Shown: positions 35,322 to 42,020 of the stretch, in pieces
How positions within the stretch are numbered: the stretch's first letter is position 1
Layout: each line of letters starts with the position of its first letter
Assembly: GCA_016872215.1 (NCBI GenBank)
Contig: VHAX01000020.1
Coordinates: 1-42,020, forward strand
Length of the DNA: 42,020 nucleotides
DNA from: Sphingomonadales bacterium
GTDB taxonomy: Bacteria; Bacteroidota; Bacteroidia; UBA7662
Reading direction: 5' to 3'
Made by a program: the position numbers and the translations under genes
The notes under the pieces: model-generated
Told to the model about the DNA's origin: nothing
What the model saw: the letters and a program-made list of their open reading frames with translations, nothing else
Database searches by the model: none

Positions 35322-35915
35322 TTATGGGTTCGCTGTGGACTCTTCATTCATCCGAAAGATGCCGAATACGCTTTTAAGGTCGAATTCTTCGATTCGTGCG
35401 GGTGTTTTGCGGTTTTGTCCGTAGTAGCTGAGCGTTAGACCCCGCCGCCGCTGGTAGTCGGTCCAGCACACGAATAAGGCGCTGTGGTCGACCCCGCGGT
35501 ATGAATAATTGATGTGGTAAATCCAATCGCCGGGCTGGATGAAATCCGCGGACGCATACGGCCCACCCTTAGGTTTGAGGTAGATTTTGGACTTTCCCTC
35601 GGGCCCTGTTGTGCGGCGGTACACTTCATTGGCAAAAGTCCAACAGGAACCTTTGATGATTTCCTTGTTGCGACAGCCCATAGCATAAGCAGTTTGAAGA
35701 ATGGGATGGGCCGCATCGAAGCAGGTGTCGCACGCCTGCAACTTCGCCGCATCCCCACAAACGCAGCGGTGTTTTTCGTCGGCCGTTAGTACAAATACGC
35801 TAGTTATCGAATCGCTTATAGGGACAACTTCCTGAGCCCGTGCCCATGGAGAAAAAATTACAAAAAGAGCGGTTATTATGTAAAAGGAAATATTCTTTAT
35901 ATATAATAATAACAT
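35322..35915 (-). CDS. Secreted Cys/His hydrolase-like protein (NlpC/P60- or CHAP-like)
   Basis: The 197-residue precursor has a signal peptide ending near ARA|QE (26-28). The mature part begins with a Cys-rich block (CVC, CDTC, a Cys near 81), then KGSCWTFANEVYRR (Cys91), PGDWIYHINYSYRGVDHSAL (His144) and SYYGQN (163-168). A Cys at the start of a helix, a 'PGD' strand and a later His-strand follow the order seen in papain-like NlpC/P60 and CHAP amidases, so cell-wall peptide or amide hydrolysis is possible. I cannot place it in a named family. It lies upstream of the small ORF and exosortase on the same strand, separated by 63 bases. Confidence 0.6.
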   Translation of the reverse strand: MLLLYIKNISFYIITALFVIFSPWARAQEVVPISDSITSVFVLTADEKHRCVCGDAAKLQACDTCFDAAHPILQTAYAMGCRNKEIIKGSCWTFANEVYRRTTGPEGKSKIYLKPKGGPYASADFIQPGDWIYHINYSYRGVDHSALFVCWTDYQRRRGLTLSYYGQNRKTPARIEEFDLKSVFGIFRMNEESTANP

Positions 35916-36085
35916 TATGCAATATAATATATATTAACGATATTCTTGGGGGACTTCTGAAGATAGAATTTTGGGGCGTTTGGGTTCAGGAAGTTGTCGG
36001 ATTGGGTTTGATATTCGATGCTGCAAAACTCCGTTTTTTCTTTCTTGAAACAAACCTAAATGCGTTCACCGATGTTTAGTAGGTT

Positions 36086-36270
36086 ATGTCACCAAAATCC
36101 GATGCGGTTATAGAGGTAAGGAGTTTACACAAGAGGTTCGGGTCGTTCGAGGCCCTTCGTGGGGTCACTTTCACGGTCTACAAATGGGATTTTATGGATT
36201 TCTGGGTCTGAATGGTGCCGGAAAAAGTACCAGCCTGCGCATCATTCTCAATCTCATCAGGGCCGACAGT
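36086..36270 (+). pseudogene. ABC-transporter ATPase remnant, frameshifted and truncated
   Basis: From ATG 36086 the frame reads AVIEVRSLHKRFGSFEALRG, the usual start of an ABC ATPase, then goes out of phase near 36190 and stops at 36209-36211. In the next phase the sequence continues GFYGFLGLNGAGKSTSLRII, the Walker A motif, and LNLIRADS, after which the match ends at about 36270. One base missing near TTTTATGG restores a continuous reading. Only the first 60 or so of about 230-300 residues survive, with no Q-loop, signature or Walker B, so the gene cannot work. It resembles drug or gliding-type transporter ATPases. Confidence 0.8.
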
Positions 36271-36522
36271 CGGTTGGTTTGTTTCCCCAAATTGGTGCAT
36301 AGACTCCAAAAAATGGTGGATTTCTTTTTCCTATAGCCACTGGTGCATAGCCTCGGTAGGTGTAGGGATGTTCGTGGTTGTGGGCATATCCTGAATTTAA
36401 AGCTAATATATACGTTTAGCGAAAATTCGCCAGAAATTGGTTTTGTCCAAAATTTCTTTTCCGGTATGCGTCATATTTTTCGCTTATTTCGTGATTGAAT
36501 TTTGAAAGATCTTCTTACTTTA
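36271..36522. other. Unassigned DNA between two broken genes
   Basis: These 252 bases hold no gene that I can support. TGGTGCATAG occurs at 36293-36302 and again at 36341-36350, and GCGAAAATTCGC (a 5-bp arm palindrome) lies near 36419. The stretch joins the ABC-transporter stub to the XRE stub and could be a scar of deletion or of a lost mobile element. No transposase piece is recognisable. Confidence 0.35.
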
Positions 36523-36933
36523 ATGGCCCTGCGTGAAGAGAACATTCGGCTGATTTTTGGCTTGAAAATGCGGCAGCTGCGCATCGATGCGGGTATGTCG
36601 CTCTCCGATGCCAACGCGTCTTCGGTCTTGCAACCTCTCGAAAGCAGCGTAGCCCTCGGCCTCAAGATGTGTCCGCAACTCAAGAAGGTAGTCCGATTCT
36701 GGAACGACGCAGCGATTCCTGTGCAGGTGGCGGGACAAACATGCGAGCGGTGCGGACTCAGCGATTGCCCCGACCGCGTGCCACCACCCGAGCAACTGGA
36801 ACTAAACCATCAACTCGAAGCCATGAAACAGGTATTGTTGTGCTGGCCCGCCTCCGATGAACCATCAAACAGTAGCGGAAGGCCTCGTTCAGGAAATCGA
36901 AATAAAAAGCTTAATAGTAGCCAAATGATATGA
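36523..36933 (+). pseudogene. XRE-family regulator with an internal deletion
   Basis: From ATG 36523 the first 31 residues (REENIRLIFGLKMRQLRIDA, then GMSLSDAN) are the start of an XRE helix-turn-helix of a long Bacteroidota regulator family. Directly afterwards, without the rest of the HTH and a few hundred residues, comes what I recognise as the C-terminal part of the same family: LGLKMCPQLKKVVRFWND followed by the Cys cluster CERCGLSDCPDRV. The frame is intact across the join, so a short product of about 136 residues could still be made, but it cannot bind DNA in the usual way. The stop overlaps the start of the next gene (ATGA), so it may act only as a leader for DUF502 expression. Confidence 0.65.
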
Positions 36934-37505
36934 AAAACAGACATTTAAAGCGGATTGGAATGCGCCTGTTCAAGTCATTCCTCAACGGGCTGCTGCTTGT
37001 GGCCCCAATTGCCGCCACGCTATATGTGGTTGCTCGTTTGTTCAAATTGTTCGATGGCTGGCTGAATCTTGGAATTCCCGGCCTTGGCCTGCTGGCAACT
37101 GTGGCGGGCATCACCCTGATTGGATTTCTGGGCTCCAACCTGCTCGTTGGCCCCCTGCTCGACCTCATCGAACGCATCCTCACCCGCGCCCCCTTCATCA
37201 AATTAATCTATACCTCCATACGCGACCTGATGGAGGCATTTGTGGGCGACAAGCGGAAATTCAACCAGCCAATCCTCGTACATTTCATGGACGGAACAGC
37301 CAAACCGGGCTTCCTCACCCAACCCGATCTCGCCCTGTTGGGCAAGCCCGGAATGGTGGCGGTTTATCTTCCCCATTCCTACAATTTTTCAGGAAATCTG
37401 TTTTTTGTGGATGCCAAACGGGTCGAGAAGGTTGACGTAGATTCTACCGCTTACATGAAGTTCATTGTATCTGGGGGGGTCACTGACCTAATCGAGAAGC
37501 CATGA
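36930..37505 (+). CDS. DUF502-family membrane protein
   Basis: This 191-residue protein has a basic N-terminus and two membrane segments (about 15-40 and 50-75), followed by a soluble domain. GLLLVAPIAATLYVV, GFLGSNLLVGPLLDLIERIL, PFIKLIYTSIRDLMEAF and PGMVAVYLPHSYNFSGNLFF are the conserved blocks of DUF502, a widespread inner-membrane family of unknown function in bacteria and plants. The start overlaps the stop of the broken regulator by four bases, and its own stop overlaps the acyltransferase start by four bases, so the three form one transcription unit. Confidence 0.9.
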   Translation: MKNRHLKRIGMRLFKSFLNGLLLVAPIAATLYVVARLFKLFDGWLNLGIPGLGLLATVAGITLIGFLGSNLLVGPLLDLIERILTRAPFIKLIYTSIRDLMEAFVGDKRKFNQPILVHFMDGTAKPGFLTQPDLALLGKPGMVAVYLPHSYNFSGNLFFVDAKRVEKVDVDSTAYMKFIVSGGVTDLIEKP

Positions 37506-38059
37506 AAAGAGCCATATCCAAGTTCATTTTTCACTGGATAATGGGCTGGCGAATTGTGGGTCGCTTTCCGGTTGAGGTTCCTCAGGCAATCATTGTGGTG
37601 GGCCCACACACCAGCAACTGGGATTTTTTAATTGGGGTGCTGTCGCGCAACGTGCTCGGGCAGGACATCAGCTTTATTGGCAAGGATAGCTTGTTTAAGG
37701 GGCCCTTTGGATGGCTGTTCCGGTGGTTGGGTGGCTACCCGGTCGACCGAAGCCAGAGTCAGGGTATAGTAGAAGTGGTGGTAAAGCTGTTTCGAACGCA
37801 TCCACGATTTTTTTTGTCGCTCTCGCCCGAGGGCACGCGCAAAAAGGCAGAGCGACTGCGTAGCGGGTTCTACCACATGGCGGTAGGAGCCGGAGTGCCG
37901 ATTATTATGGTGGGGATGGACTTCAAGCGGAAGGAGTTGCGGTTCGAACCGCCTTTGCATCCGACAGGCCATATTGAGGCCGATATGCGCATTATCCAGC
38001 AGTTTTTTTCTACTGTAACTGGAAAAATCCCTAGGTATGGTGTGGATGCTCCGAAATAA
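37502..38059 (+). CDS. 1-acyl-sn-glycerol-3-phosphate acyltransferase-like protein (PlsC family)
   Basis: This 185-residue protein has the glycerophosphate acyltransferase motif HTSNWD (36-41), motif III SPEGTRKKAERL (108-119) with the family's EGTR, and VPIIMVGMD at the motif IV position. A short hydrophobic N-terminus may hold it at the inner membrane. It would transfer an acyl chain to a lysophospholipid or related lipid, but short members of the family (185 against about 240 residues in PlsC) often have unknown acceptors. It starts within the DUF502 stop (ATGA), so it is translationally coupled. Confidence 0.85.
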   Translation: MKRAISKFIFHWIMGWRIVGRFPVEVPQAIIVVGPHTSNWDFLIGVLSRNVLGQDISFIGKDSLFKGPFGWLFRWLGGYPVDRSQSQGIVEVVVKLFRTHPRFFLSLSPEGTRKKAERLRSGFYHMAVGAGVPIIMVGMDFKRKELRFEPPLHPTGHIEADMRIIQQFFSTVTGKIPRYGVDAPK

Positions 38060-38099
38060 GGTTTCGGTAATGATAGGATGATTTCCGATTCGGACGGTT

Positions 38100-39290
38100 C
38101 TACCGGAAAAAAAACGCGGAACTGCCCCCCACCCAGTCGAGCCCCTCATTGTAGCGCACACCGATGAGCTTGCCGCGACTAAACCTAGCGAGGTTGGTGA
38201 TGATTTCAGGATTTCGGCTTTTTGAATCGATGAAGATCATCATCCGGATTTCGACTTTCACACCTCCTGAGCTACTGTTCACCACGGGCTCGTAGGTTAC
38301 CTTGCGCTGCAGTAAGAAATGTTTGCGATGTTCGATTTGTTCTAGTATTTCATGGGTAACATCCACCTGAACCCCACTTCCGGCGAAGGAGTATAGGGGT
38401 TTCAACACCCAATCGCCCAGATAATCGGGCACTTGAGTGATTTGGCTGAGGAGATGGGACTCGGGCACAAACGGGCTTTGTAGGAAGGGGAGGCTGAATT
38501 TGCTCAGGCGGAAGAACCAGTTGGGGTGACTCACCCACTCAGCTTGGATCGGGTCGAGCAGATTCCAATCGCGGATGAATTCGGGCCGTTGTTCGACTTC
38601 ATCGAAAATAATGCGGTTGTAGACCCGGTATATAGGCACCGATTTACCATCCTTTTCATAGTAGAGCCCGTGTCCGGAGCGGCGAATGGCACTCAGGCAG
38701 AGTGTTTTTACACCGAACAAGCGCTCCGTGGCATAGAAATCAGCTCTGGTTTTCTGATGGCCCGGGTCGATCTCGAGCAGCACAACATTTTCGGGTGAAT
38801 GGGTTCCGCAGATGACCCCTTTCAGTCGACTCAAATATGTGTCGTGGCTATAGTCCGATAAATACGGAGTGCCAGAATCATTAAGCCCCCAGATTTTTTG
38901 GTAGGACTGAGCCAGGATTGACTGGTAGGCATACAGCGATGGGAATCCCTGCAGTTCGATGAGCATCGGGTGTAGGTGCCCGCCCTCCGTTCGGGTAATC
39001 CCAAAATCGAGCACGAGTAGTTCGGGGAATTCGGTGCATCCGGGCACTTCCTGATGGGGGGGCACGGCCTTATGGCTTTCCTTCAGGTATTCAGGGGTGA
39101 GGAGCTGACTACAAATATCTTTGCAGGCCTGCTTGAGCTTGTGGGTGAGGTCTGCCGGCACGAAAACAGGACTCTCTGCTACCCGAAAATCGGGTACTTC
39201 GCCGATCCGTATCTTTAATTCGTCTAGCAGTCGCGTGTAGTGCCCGGGCGTGTAGAATTGGTTGATGTGCCCGCGAATTTCAGGGATCAT
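38100..39290 (-). CDS. ATP-grasp-like ligase of the amidoligase cluster
   Basis: This 396-residue cytoplasmic protein has an ATP-grasp look: VLKPLYSFAGSGV (295-307) is the Lys plus Gly-rich loop that covers ATP, followed by FLLQRKVTYEPVV, the hinge-like strand, and EIRMMIFID with metal-ligand type residues. An upstream acidic strand, PMLIELQGFPSLYAY (109-123), suggests a rearranged order like that of circularly permuted ATP-grasp proteins. Such enzymes join a carboxylate to an amine through an acyl phosphate. I do not recognise a named member. Its start overlaps the stop of a small basic frame (ATGA), and the amidotransferase and GCS2 ligase genes lie upstream on the same strand, so it probably shares their pathway. 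Confidence 0.6.
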   Translation of the reverse strand: MIPEIRGHINQFYTPGHYTRLLDELKIRIGEVPDFRVAESPVFVPADLTHKLKQACKDICSQLLTPEYLKESHKAVPPHQEVPGCTEFPELLVLDFGITRTEGGHLHPMLIELQGFPSLYAYQSILAQSYQKIWGLNDSGTPYLSDYSHDTYLSRLKGVICGTHSPENVVLLEIDPGHQKTRADFYATERLFGVKTLCLSAIRRSGHGLYYEKDGKSVPIYRVYNRIIFDEVEQRPEFIRDWNLLDPIQAEWVSHPNWFFRLSKFSLPFLQSPFVPESHLLSQITQVPDYLGDWVLKPLYSFAGSGVQVDVTHEILEQIEHRKHFLLQRKVTYEPVVNSSSGGVKVEIRMMIFIDSKSRNPEIITNLARFSRGKLIGVRYNEGLDWVGGSSAFFFR

Positions 39291-39487
39291 GAATGTTGGG
39301 TCTTTAGGTTATCGGTCTTCGATGCGCGGACTTTGTTGTTTTCCTGGTGTTTGGTGTGATGGGTCTGTAGTTTCCCTGTTTTTCGGTGAGTCTCACCAGT
39401 TGTTTTCCAGATTTTCGGTCTGCGAGGTCTGTGGTCTTCATGTTTTCGGTTTCTCAGGTCGGTTGGTTGCCTGATCTTTTGTCGCAA
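39287..39487 (-). CDS. Possible small basic peptide in the amidoligase cluster
   Basis: A frame of 66 codons fills the gap between the amidotransferase stop (39499) and the ATP-grasp start (39290). It begins with TTG 39487, and its TGA overlaps the ATP-grasp ATG. The product is extremely basic and rich in Lys, Arg, His, Thr, Gln and Asn. The minus strand here is poor in T, which keeps several frames open: an overlapping frame, ATG 39441 to TAA 39304, codes for 45 residues starting MKTTDLADRKSGKQ. Either may be real, or the gap may be non-coding low-complexity DNA. Confidence 0.3.
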   Translation of the reverse strand: MRQKIRQPTDLRNRKHEDHRPRRPKIWKTTGETHRKTGKLQTHHTKHQENNKVRASKTDNLKTQHS

Positions 39488-39498
39488 GTTTTTCGTAG

Positions 39499-40323
39499 TC
39501 AGGCCTCCTGAGCCTGCATGAGTCCCAATTCAAGAAATCGGGGGAGGATACCACGAAAGGTCTGCTCGAGTTTATCAGGATCGTTCAATTTCTGCAGCAT
39601 ATCCTGATAGGTGGCCTCTCCGTGTTGGCGGATAATGTTGGCGATTCGTTCGGGTTGATCCATATAATGCATCATGCCGGCCGGATCTGCCTCCGAATGA
39701 AACTGTGTTCCGAAAAAATGGGTGCCAAAACGGACGGCCATAAGGGCGCGCTCGTATTGGATGTGGTCACGCATGCGTTCTATGGCCAGTATTCTGGCAC
39801 CGAAGCGTTCGAATGCAGCGAAGTCGGGCTGCACCACTTGCCAATCGCGCATATCTACCGCCCATATGGGGTCGGGGAGTCCCACAAGGAGGGGGTCATG
39901 CACTCCATACTGGGTTTTGTGAACGTTAAATATGCCAAAGGATGGACTCCTCCTGAGGGATGCAGTGCCGAGCCCGAAGTGCTGGCAGAGCATCTGAAAA
40001 CTGTGGCAGATGAAAAAAACGGGTTTCGGTCGATTCAATGGGTTTTGGTTGTGTGTCCACAGCCGATCGAGCAGTTCACGGTATCCGAGTTCCCAGCCGT
40101 GACCAGCGAGTAGGGGTGAGCCAGGGCCACCGGTCGATACATACAAATCGTATTCGATCCCAGGCAGTTCGCGGCGGCTTCTGACTTCAAACTCGTCCCA
40201 TTCGATTTGATCCCCGAATTTCTTGAGCATATTCCGGAGGCTGTCCATACCCAGGTTGGGGGCACGGTCGTACATATCGAGTATGGCAACCCGAGCGGGA
40301 CGTACTTCTTCTTCGGTCAACAT
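39499..40323 (-). CDS. Class I glutamine amidotransferase-like protein
   Basis: This 274-residue protein has the GATase I core. VAILDMYDRAPN opens the fold, VSTGGPGSP (62-70) forms the oxyanion region, and the nucleophile is Cys106 in FFICHSFQMLC, with His209 and Glu211 in GTQFHSEADP completing the triad. The elbow reads CHSFQ instead of the usual CxGxQ, a variation seen in some GMP-synthase-like amidotransferases of this phylum. It would release ammonia from glutamine for a partner ligase. The C-terminal 60 residues are helical. It lies 42 bases downstream of the GCS2 ligase gene, which together with the ATP-grasp protein supplies the likely partners. Confidence 0.85.
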   Translation of the reverse strand: MLTEEEVRPARVAILDMYDRAPNLGMDSLRNMLKKFGDQIEWDEFEVRSRRELPGIEYDLYVSTGGPGSPLLAGHGWELGYRELLDRLWTHNQNPLNRPKPVFFICHSFQMLCQHFGLGTASLRRSPSFGIFNVHKTQYGVHDPLLVGLPDPIWAVDMRDWQVVQPDFAAFERFGARILAIERMRDHIQYERALMAVRFGTHFFGTQFHSEADPAGMMHYMDQPERIANIIRQHGEATYQDMLQKLNDPDKLEQTFRGILPRFLELGLMQAQEA

Positions 40324-40365
40324 GCGAAACGCGCCGGGCGCAACCTATAATACACGTTAATTTGG

Positions 40366-41457
40366 TTATAGTCCCGCTACGGTTTGCTCCACGTAATAGT
40401 CAACTACCGCCTTCAGGTCTTTGGTTTGCGTGAAAATATCTACCTGACGGTCGGCGCCGGTGCCTTGTTCGAGCATATTGTCTATGTAGTCCATGTAGGA
40501 TTGAGTCCCCATTTCGTCTACAGCGGTCGACACAAATTCGAGCAGTTCGTGAATCAGACTGCGGGTGTTCACCTCTGCTTCTTTGCCGAAGTCGATGAGC
40601 TTTCCATCGATTCCGTATCGACTCGCCCTCCATTTGTTTTCATTGAGGAGTTCGCGCTTGTAGATCATAAAATTCAGATTATTCTGTCGTAGCTGATACA
40701 ATTTCACCACAAGCGCCTGAATAAGTGCGGCAATGGCCACGGTTTCATCCGCTCTCATGGGCACGTCGCAGATTCTGAATTCGATGGTGTCAAAGAACGG
40801 ATGCACACGTATATCCCACCAAATTTTCTTGGCATTGTCGATGCAGTTCGTTTTCACGAGCATTTTGACGTAGTTCTCATACTCGGCATAGCTCCCGAAG
40901 TGATCGGGAATGCCGGTTCGGGGAAATTTATCAAATACTTTCGACCGATACGATTTAAATCCAGTATTTCGGCCTTCCCAAAAGGGCGAATTGGCGGATA
41001 GTGCGTAGATATGGGGCAGGAAATACCGAACAGAGTTAGCTATGTGCACCGCTATGTCTTTATCGGGTACGCCCACATGAACATGAAGACCGAAGATTAA
41101 ATTGGAGCGAGCGGTGTCCTGCAATTCGTCCACAATTTCGCGATACCGCGGATTTTCGGTGATCAATTGGGTCTGCCAGAGAGAAAAGGGATGCGTGCCC
41201 GCTGCCCCGATTACGAATCCTATGCTGCGCGCTACATCCGACACCACCTTCCTCAAATTTTTGATGTCTTGTTCTGCTTCTTGAATGTTTTTGCACACTT
41301 TCGTGCCAACCTCAACCACAGCCTCATGCATTTCGGCTTTGGCCTGATCGGGTAGAATTAGGTTCACCCCGGTAACAATCTGTTGTTCATGCGATACCAG
41401 TTCCCTGCTTTTTGGATTTATTACTTGGTATTCTTCTTCTATCCCAATGCTAAACAT
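40366..41457 (-). CDS. Carboxylate-amine ligase, GCS2 family (YbdK-like)
   Basis: This 363-residue member of the glutamate-cysteine ligase type 2 family has IGIEEEY (4-10) with the metal-binding glutamates, GTHPF (87-91), NLIFGLHVHVGVPD (119-132) with the conserved His pair, and FRICDVPMRADET. These enzymes form a peptide-like bond between a carboxylate and an amine using ATP; YbdK itself has only weak gamma-glutamylcysteine activity and no firm role. A GATase I and an ATP-grasp protein follow, and the basic repeat protein precedes it by 57 bases, all on one strand. The substrate is unknown. Confidence 0.92.
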   Translation of the reverse strand: MFSIGIEEEYQVINPKSRELVSHEQQIVTGVNLILPDQAKAEMHEAVVEVGTKVCKNIQEAEQDIKNLRKVVSDVARSIGFVIGAAGTHPFSLWQTQLITENPRYREIVDELQDTARSNLIFGLHVHVGVPDKDIAVHIANSVRYFLPHIYALSANSPFWEGRNTGFKSYRSKVFDKFPRTGIPDHFGSYAEYENYVKMLVKTNCIDNAKKIWWDIRVHPFFDTIEFRICDVPMRADETVAIAALIQALVVKLYQLRQNNLNFMIYKRELLNENKWRASRYGIDGKLIDFGKEAEVNTRSLIHELLEFVSTAVDEMGTQSYMDYIDNMLEQGTGADRQVDIFTQTKDLKAVVDYYVEQTVAGL

Positions 41458-41514
41458 CTTCGGTTGGTCTATAGGGAATATATTCTGCTAAGATTTCAAA
41501 ACGAATTAGATCGA

Positions 41515-42020
41515 TTAATTATCAGGGTTTTTCATCTTTTCAGAGAGATTCACTGCATCTATACCAAATTCTGAAATGGGAGGTCGCACAATCCGGGTTC
41601 TTTTACTGCCACCTGCTTTTTTAATTGGGGTTTTACTCCCCTTTTTCGCAGTGGATTTTTGACGCGTTAAATTCAATTTTTTAACCCTTCTCGGTTTGCG
41701 CTGCAATACCATTGCTGGTGCTTCTGATGGTTTAGTGGTTACGGCCATATTTTTCGCTCGTTTTCCCGCTTTTCCTTTCGATGCTTTACCCGTGGCTCTT
41801 GGCGGCCTTTCCTTTTTTTTGGCAGCTGTTTTGGCCGAAATATTTTCGGTTTTAGCGCTTTCTTTCTTTTTTCTACCGCGTTTTTTCGGTTCCGTCGTTC
41901 CGATTTTTACCTCTGCCCCGGCGCTTTCTTTCTTTTTTCTACCGCGTTTTTTCGGTTCTGTCGTTCCGATTTTTACCTCTGCCCCGGCGCTTTCTTTCTT
42001 TTTTCTACCGCGTTTTTTCG
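41515..42020 (-). CDS. Lysine/arginine-rich repeat protein with AT-hook-like motifs (cut by window end)
   Basis: The last 167 residues of a frame that enters from beyond 42020 are present. It carries a 22-residue repeat of the form RKKKESAGAEVKIGTTEP followed by KKRG, two complete copies plus a partial one, and then a Lys/Ala-rich stretch (AAKKKERPPRATGKASKGKA). PKKRGRKKK resembles an AT hook, and the overall make-up is like histone H1-type or nucleoid proteins. The C-terminus (RPPISEFGIDAVNLSEKMKN) is not basic and may be a separate short motif. It ends 57 bases before the GCS2 start on the same strand. DNA binding is the simplest guess; being the substrate of the ligases next door is speculation. 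Confidence 0.65.
   Translation of the reverse strand, partial: KKRGRKKKESAGAEVKIGTTEPKKRGRKKKESAGAEVKIGTTEPKKRGRKKKESAKTENISAKTAAKKKERPPRATGKASKGKAGKRAKNMAVTTKPSEAPAMVLQRKPRRVKKLNLTRQKSTAKKGSKTPIKKAGGSKRTRIVRPPISEFGIDAVNLSEKMKNPDN
41881..42020 (-). repeat. 66-bp in-frame tandem repeat
   Basis: Units at 41881-41946 and 41947-42012 differ at one base (TTCCGTCG against TTCTGTCG) and a third starts at 42013. The 66-bp period is 22 codons, so copies stay in frame. The near-identity points to recent expansion. The array runs past the window end, so the copy number is unknown. Confidence 0.92.

Noticed and set aside
35840-36079. Plus-strand frame of 79 codons between the hydrolase-like gene and the ABC stub
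   Set aside because: It overlaps the signal-peptide region of the gene on the other strand and lies in AT-rich DNA without any motif.
36212-36394. Frame of 60 codons after the ABC-transporter stub
   Set aside because: It is the wrong phase of the ABC Walker A region; the true phase gives NGAGKST.
41881-42020. CRISPR-like array
   Set aside because: The units are adjacent, in frame and without unique spacers; they are a coding tandem repeat.

Overview
The window comes from a member of the Bacteroidota. The signs are a type IX secretion (T9SS) C-terminal sorting domain on a secreted endonuclease (17657-19723), an RND/adaptor/TolC efflux operon of the form usual in this phylum, a TTTG-N19-TAnnTTTG promoter (11889-11919), a short exosortase-like protein, and little use of Shine-Dalgarno sequences. 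G+C looks moderate, with AT-rich gaps. I see no rRNA or tRNA gene, CRISPR array or intact insertion sequence. I cannot name the genus.

Layout. 1-1562: the tail of a DUF1801 protein, an ABM-fold monooxygenase and a PfkB sugar kinase. 1693-5118 (minus strand): an AlkB/desaturase-type membrane di-iron enzyme, a D-2-hydroxyacid dehydrogenase and RsmA. 5146-11880 (minus): tetR-tolC-hlyD-RND efflux operon behind an operator/promoter with repeats. 11982-13823: purK-purE. 14111-17571 (minus): a SLOG-like protein, a CopA copper ATPase and a CopZ-like chaperone. 17657-19723: T9SS-exported endonuclease I. 19724-20398: a decayed-looking gap. 20399-24646: a methyltransferase, a GT-C-like membrane protein and P5C dehydrogenase. 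24849-29654: an envelope protein, a TlpA-like thioredoxin and DNA polymerase I. 29799-35915 (minus): YifB/ComM ATPase, UvrA, an exosortase-like protein with a small ORF in front of it, and a secreted Cys/His hydrolase-like protein. 36086-36933: two broken genes, an ABC-transporter ATPase stub and an internally deleted XRE regulator. 36930-38059: DUF502 protein and a PlsC-like acyltransferase. 38100-42020 (minus): a lysine-rich AT-hook-like repeat protein (cut by the window end), GCS2 carboxylate-amine ligase, class I glutamine amidotransferase, a small basic ORF and an ATP-grasp-like ligase.

How the genes work together. Three groups make biochemical sense: the efflux operon with its own regulator, purK-purE for AIR to CAIR, and CopA-CopZ for copper export. 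The most open group is 38100-42020. Three enzymes of amide-bond and amide-nitrogen chemistry run in one direction next to a tandem-repeat basic protein and a tiny basic ORF, which looks like a peptide-modifying or small-molecule amide pathway of unknown product. A second theme is sequence inserted into otherwise conserved proteins: RsmA, the CopA nucleotide-binding domain with 24-residue repeats, a Gly-rich loop in the GT-C-like protein, and a 52-bp repeat over the uvrA stop codon.
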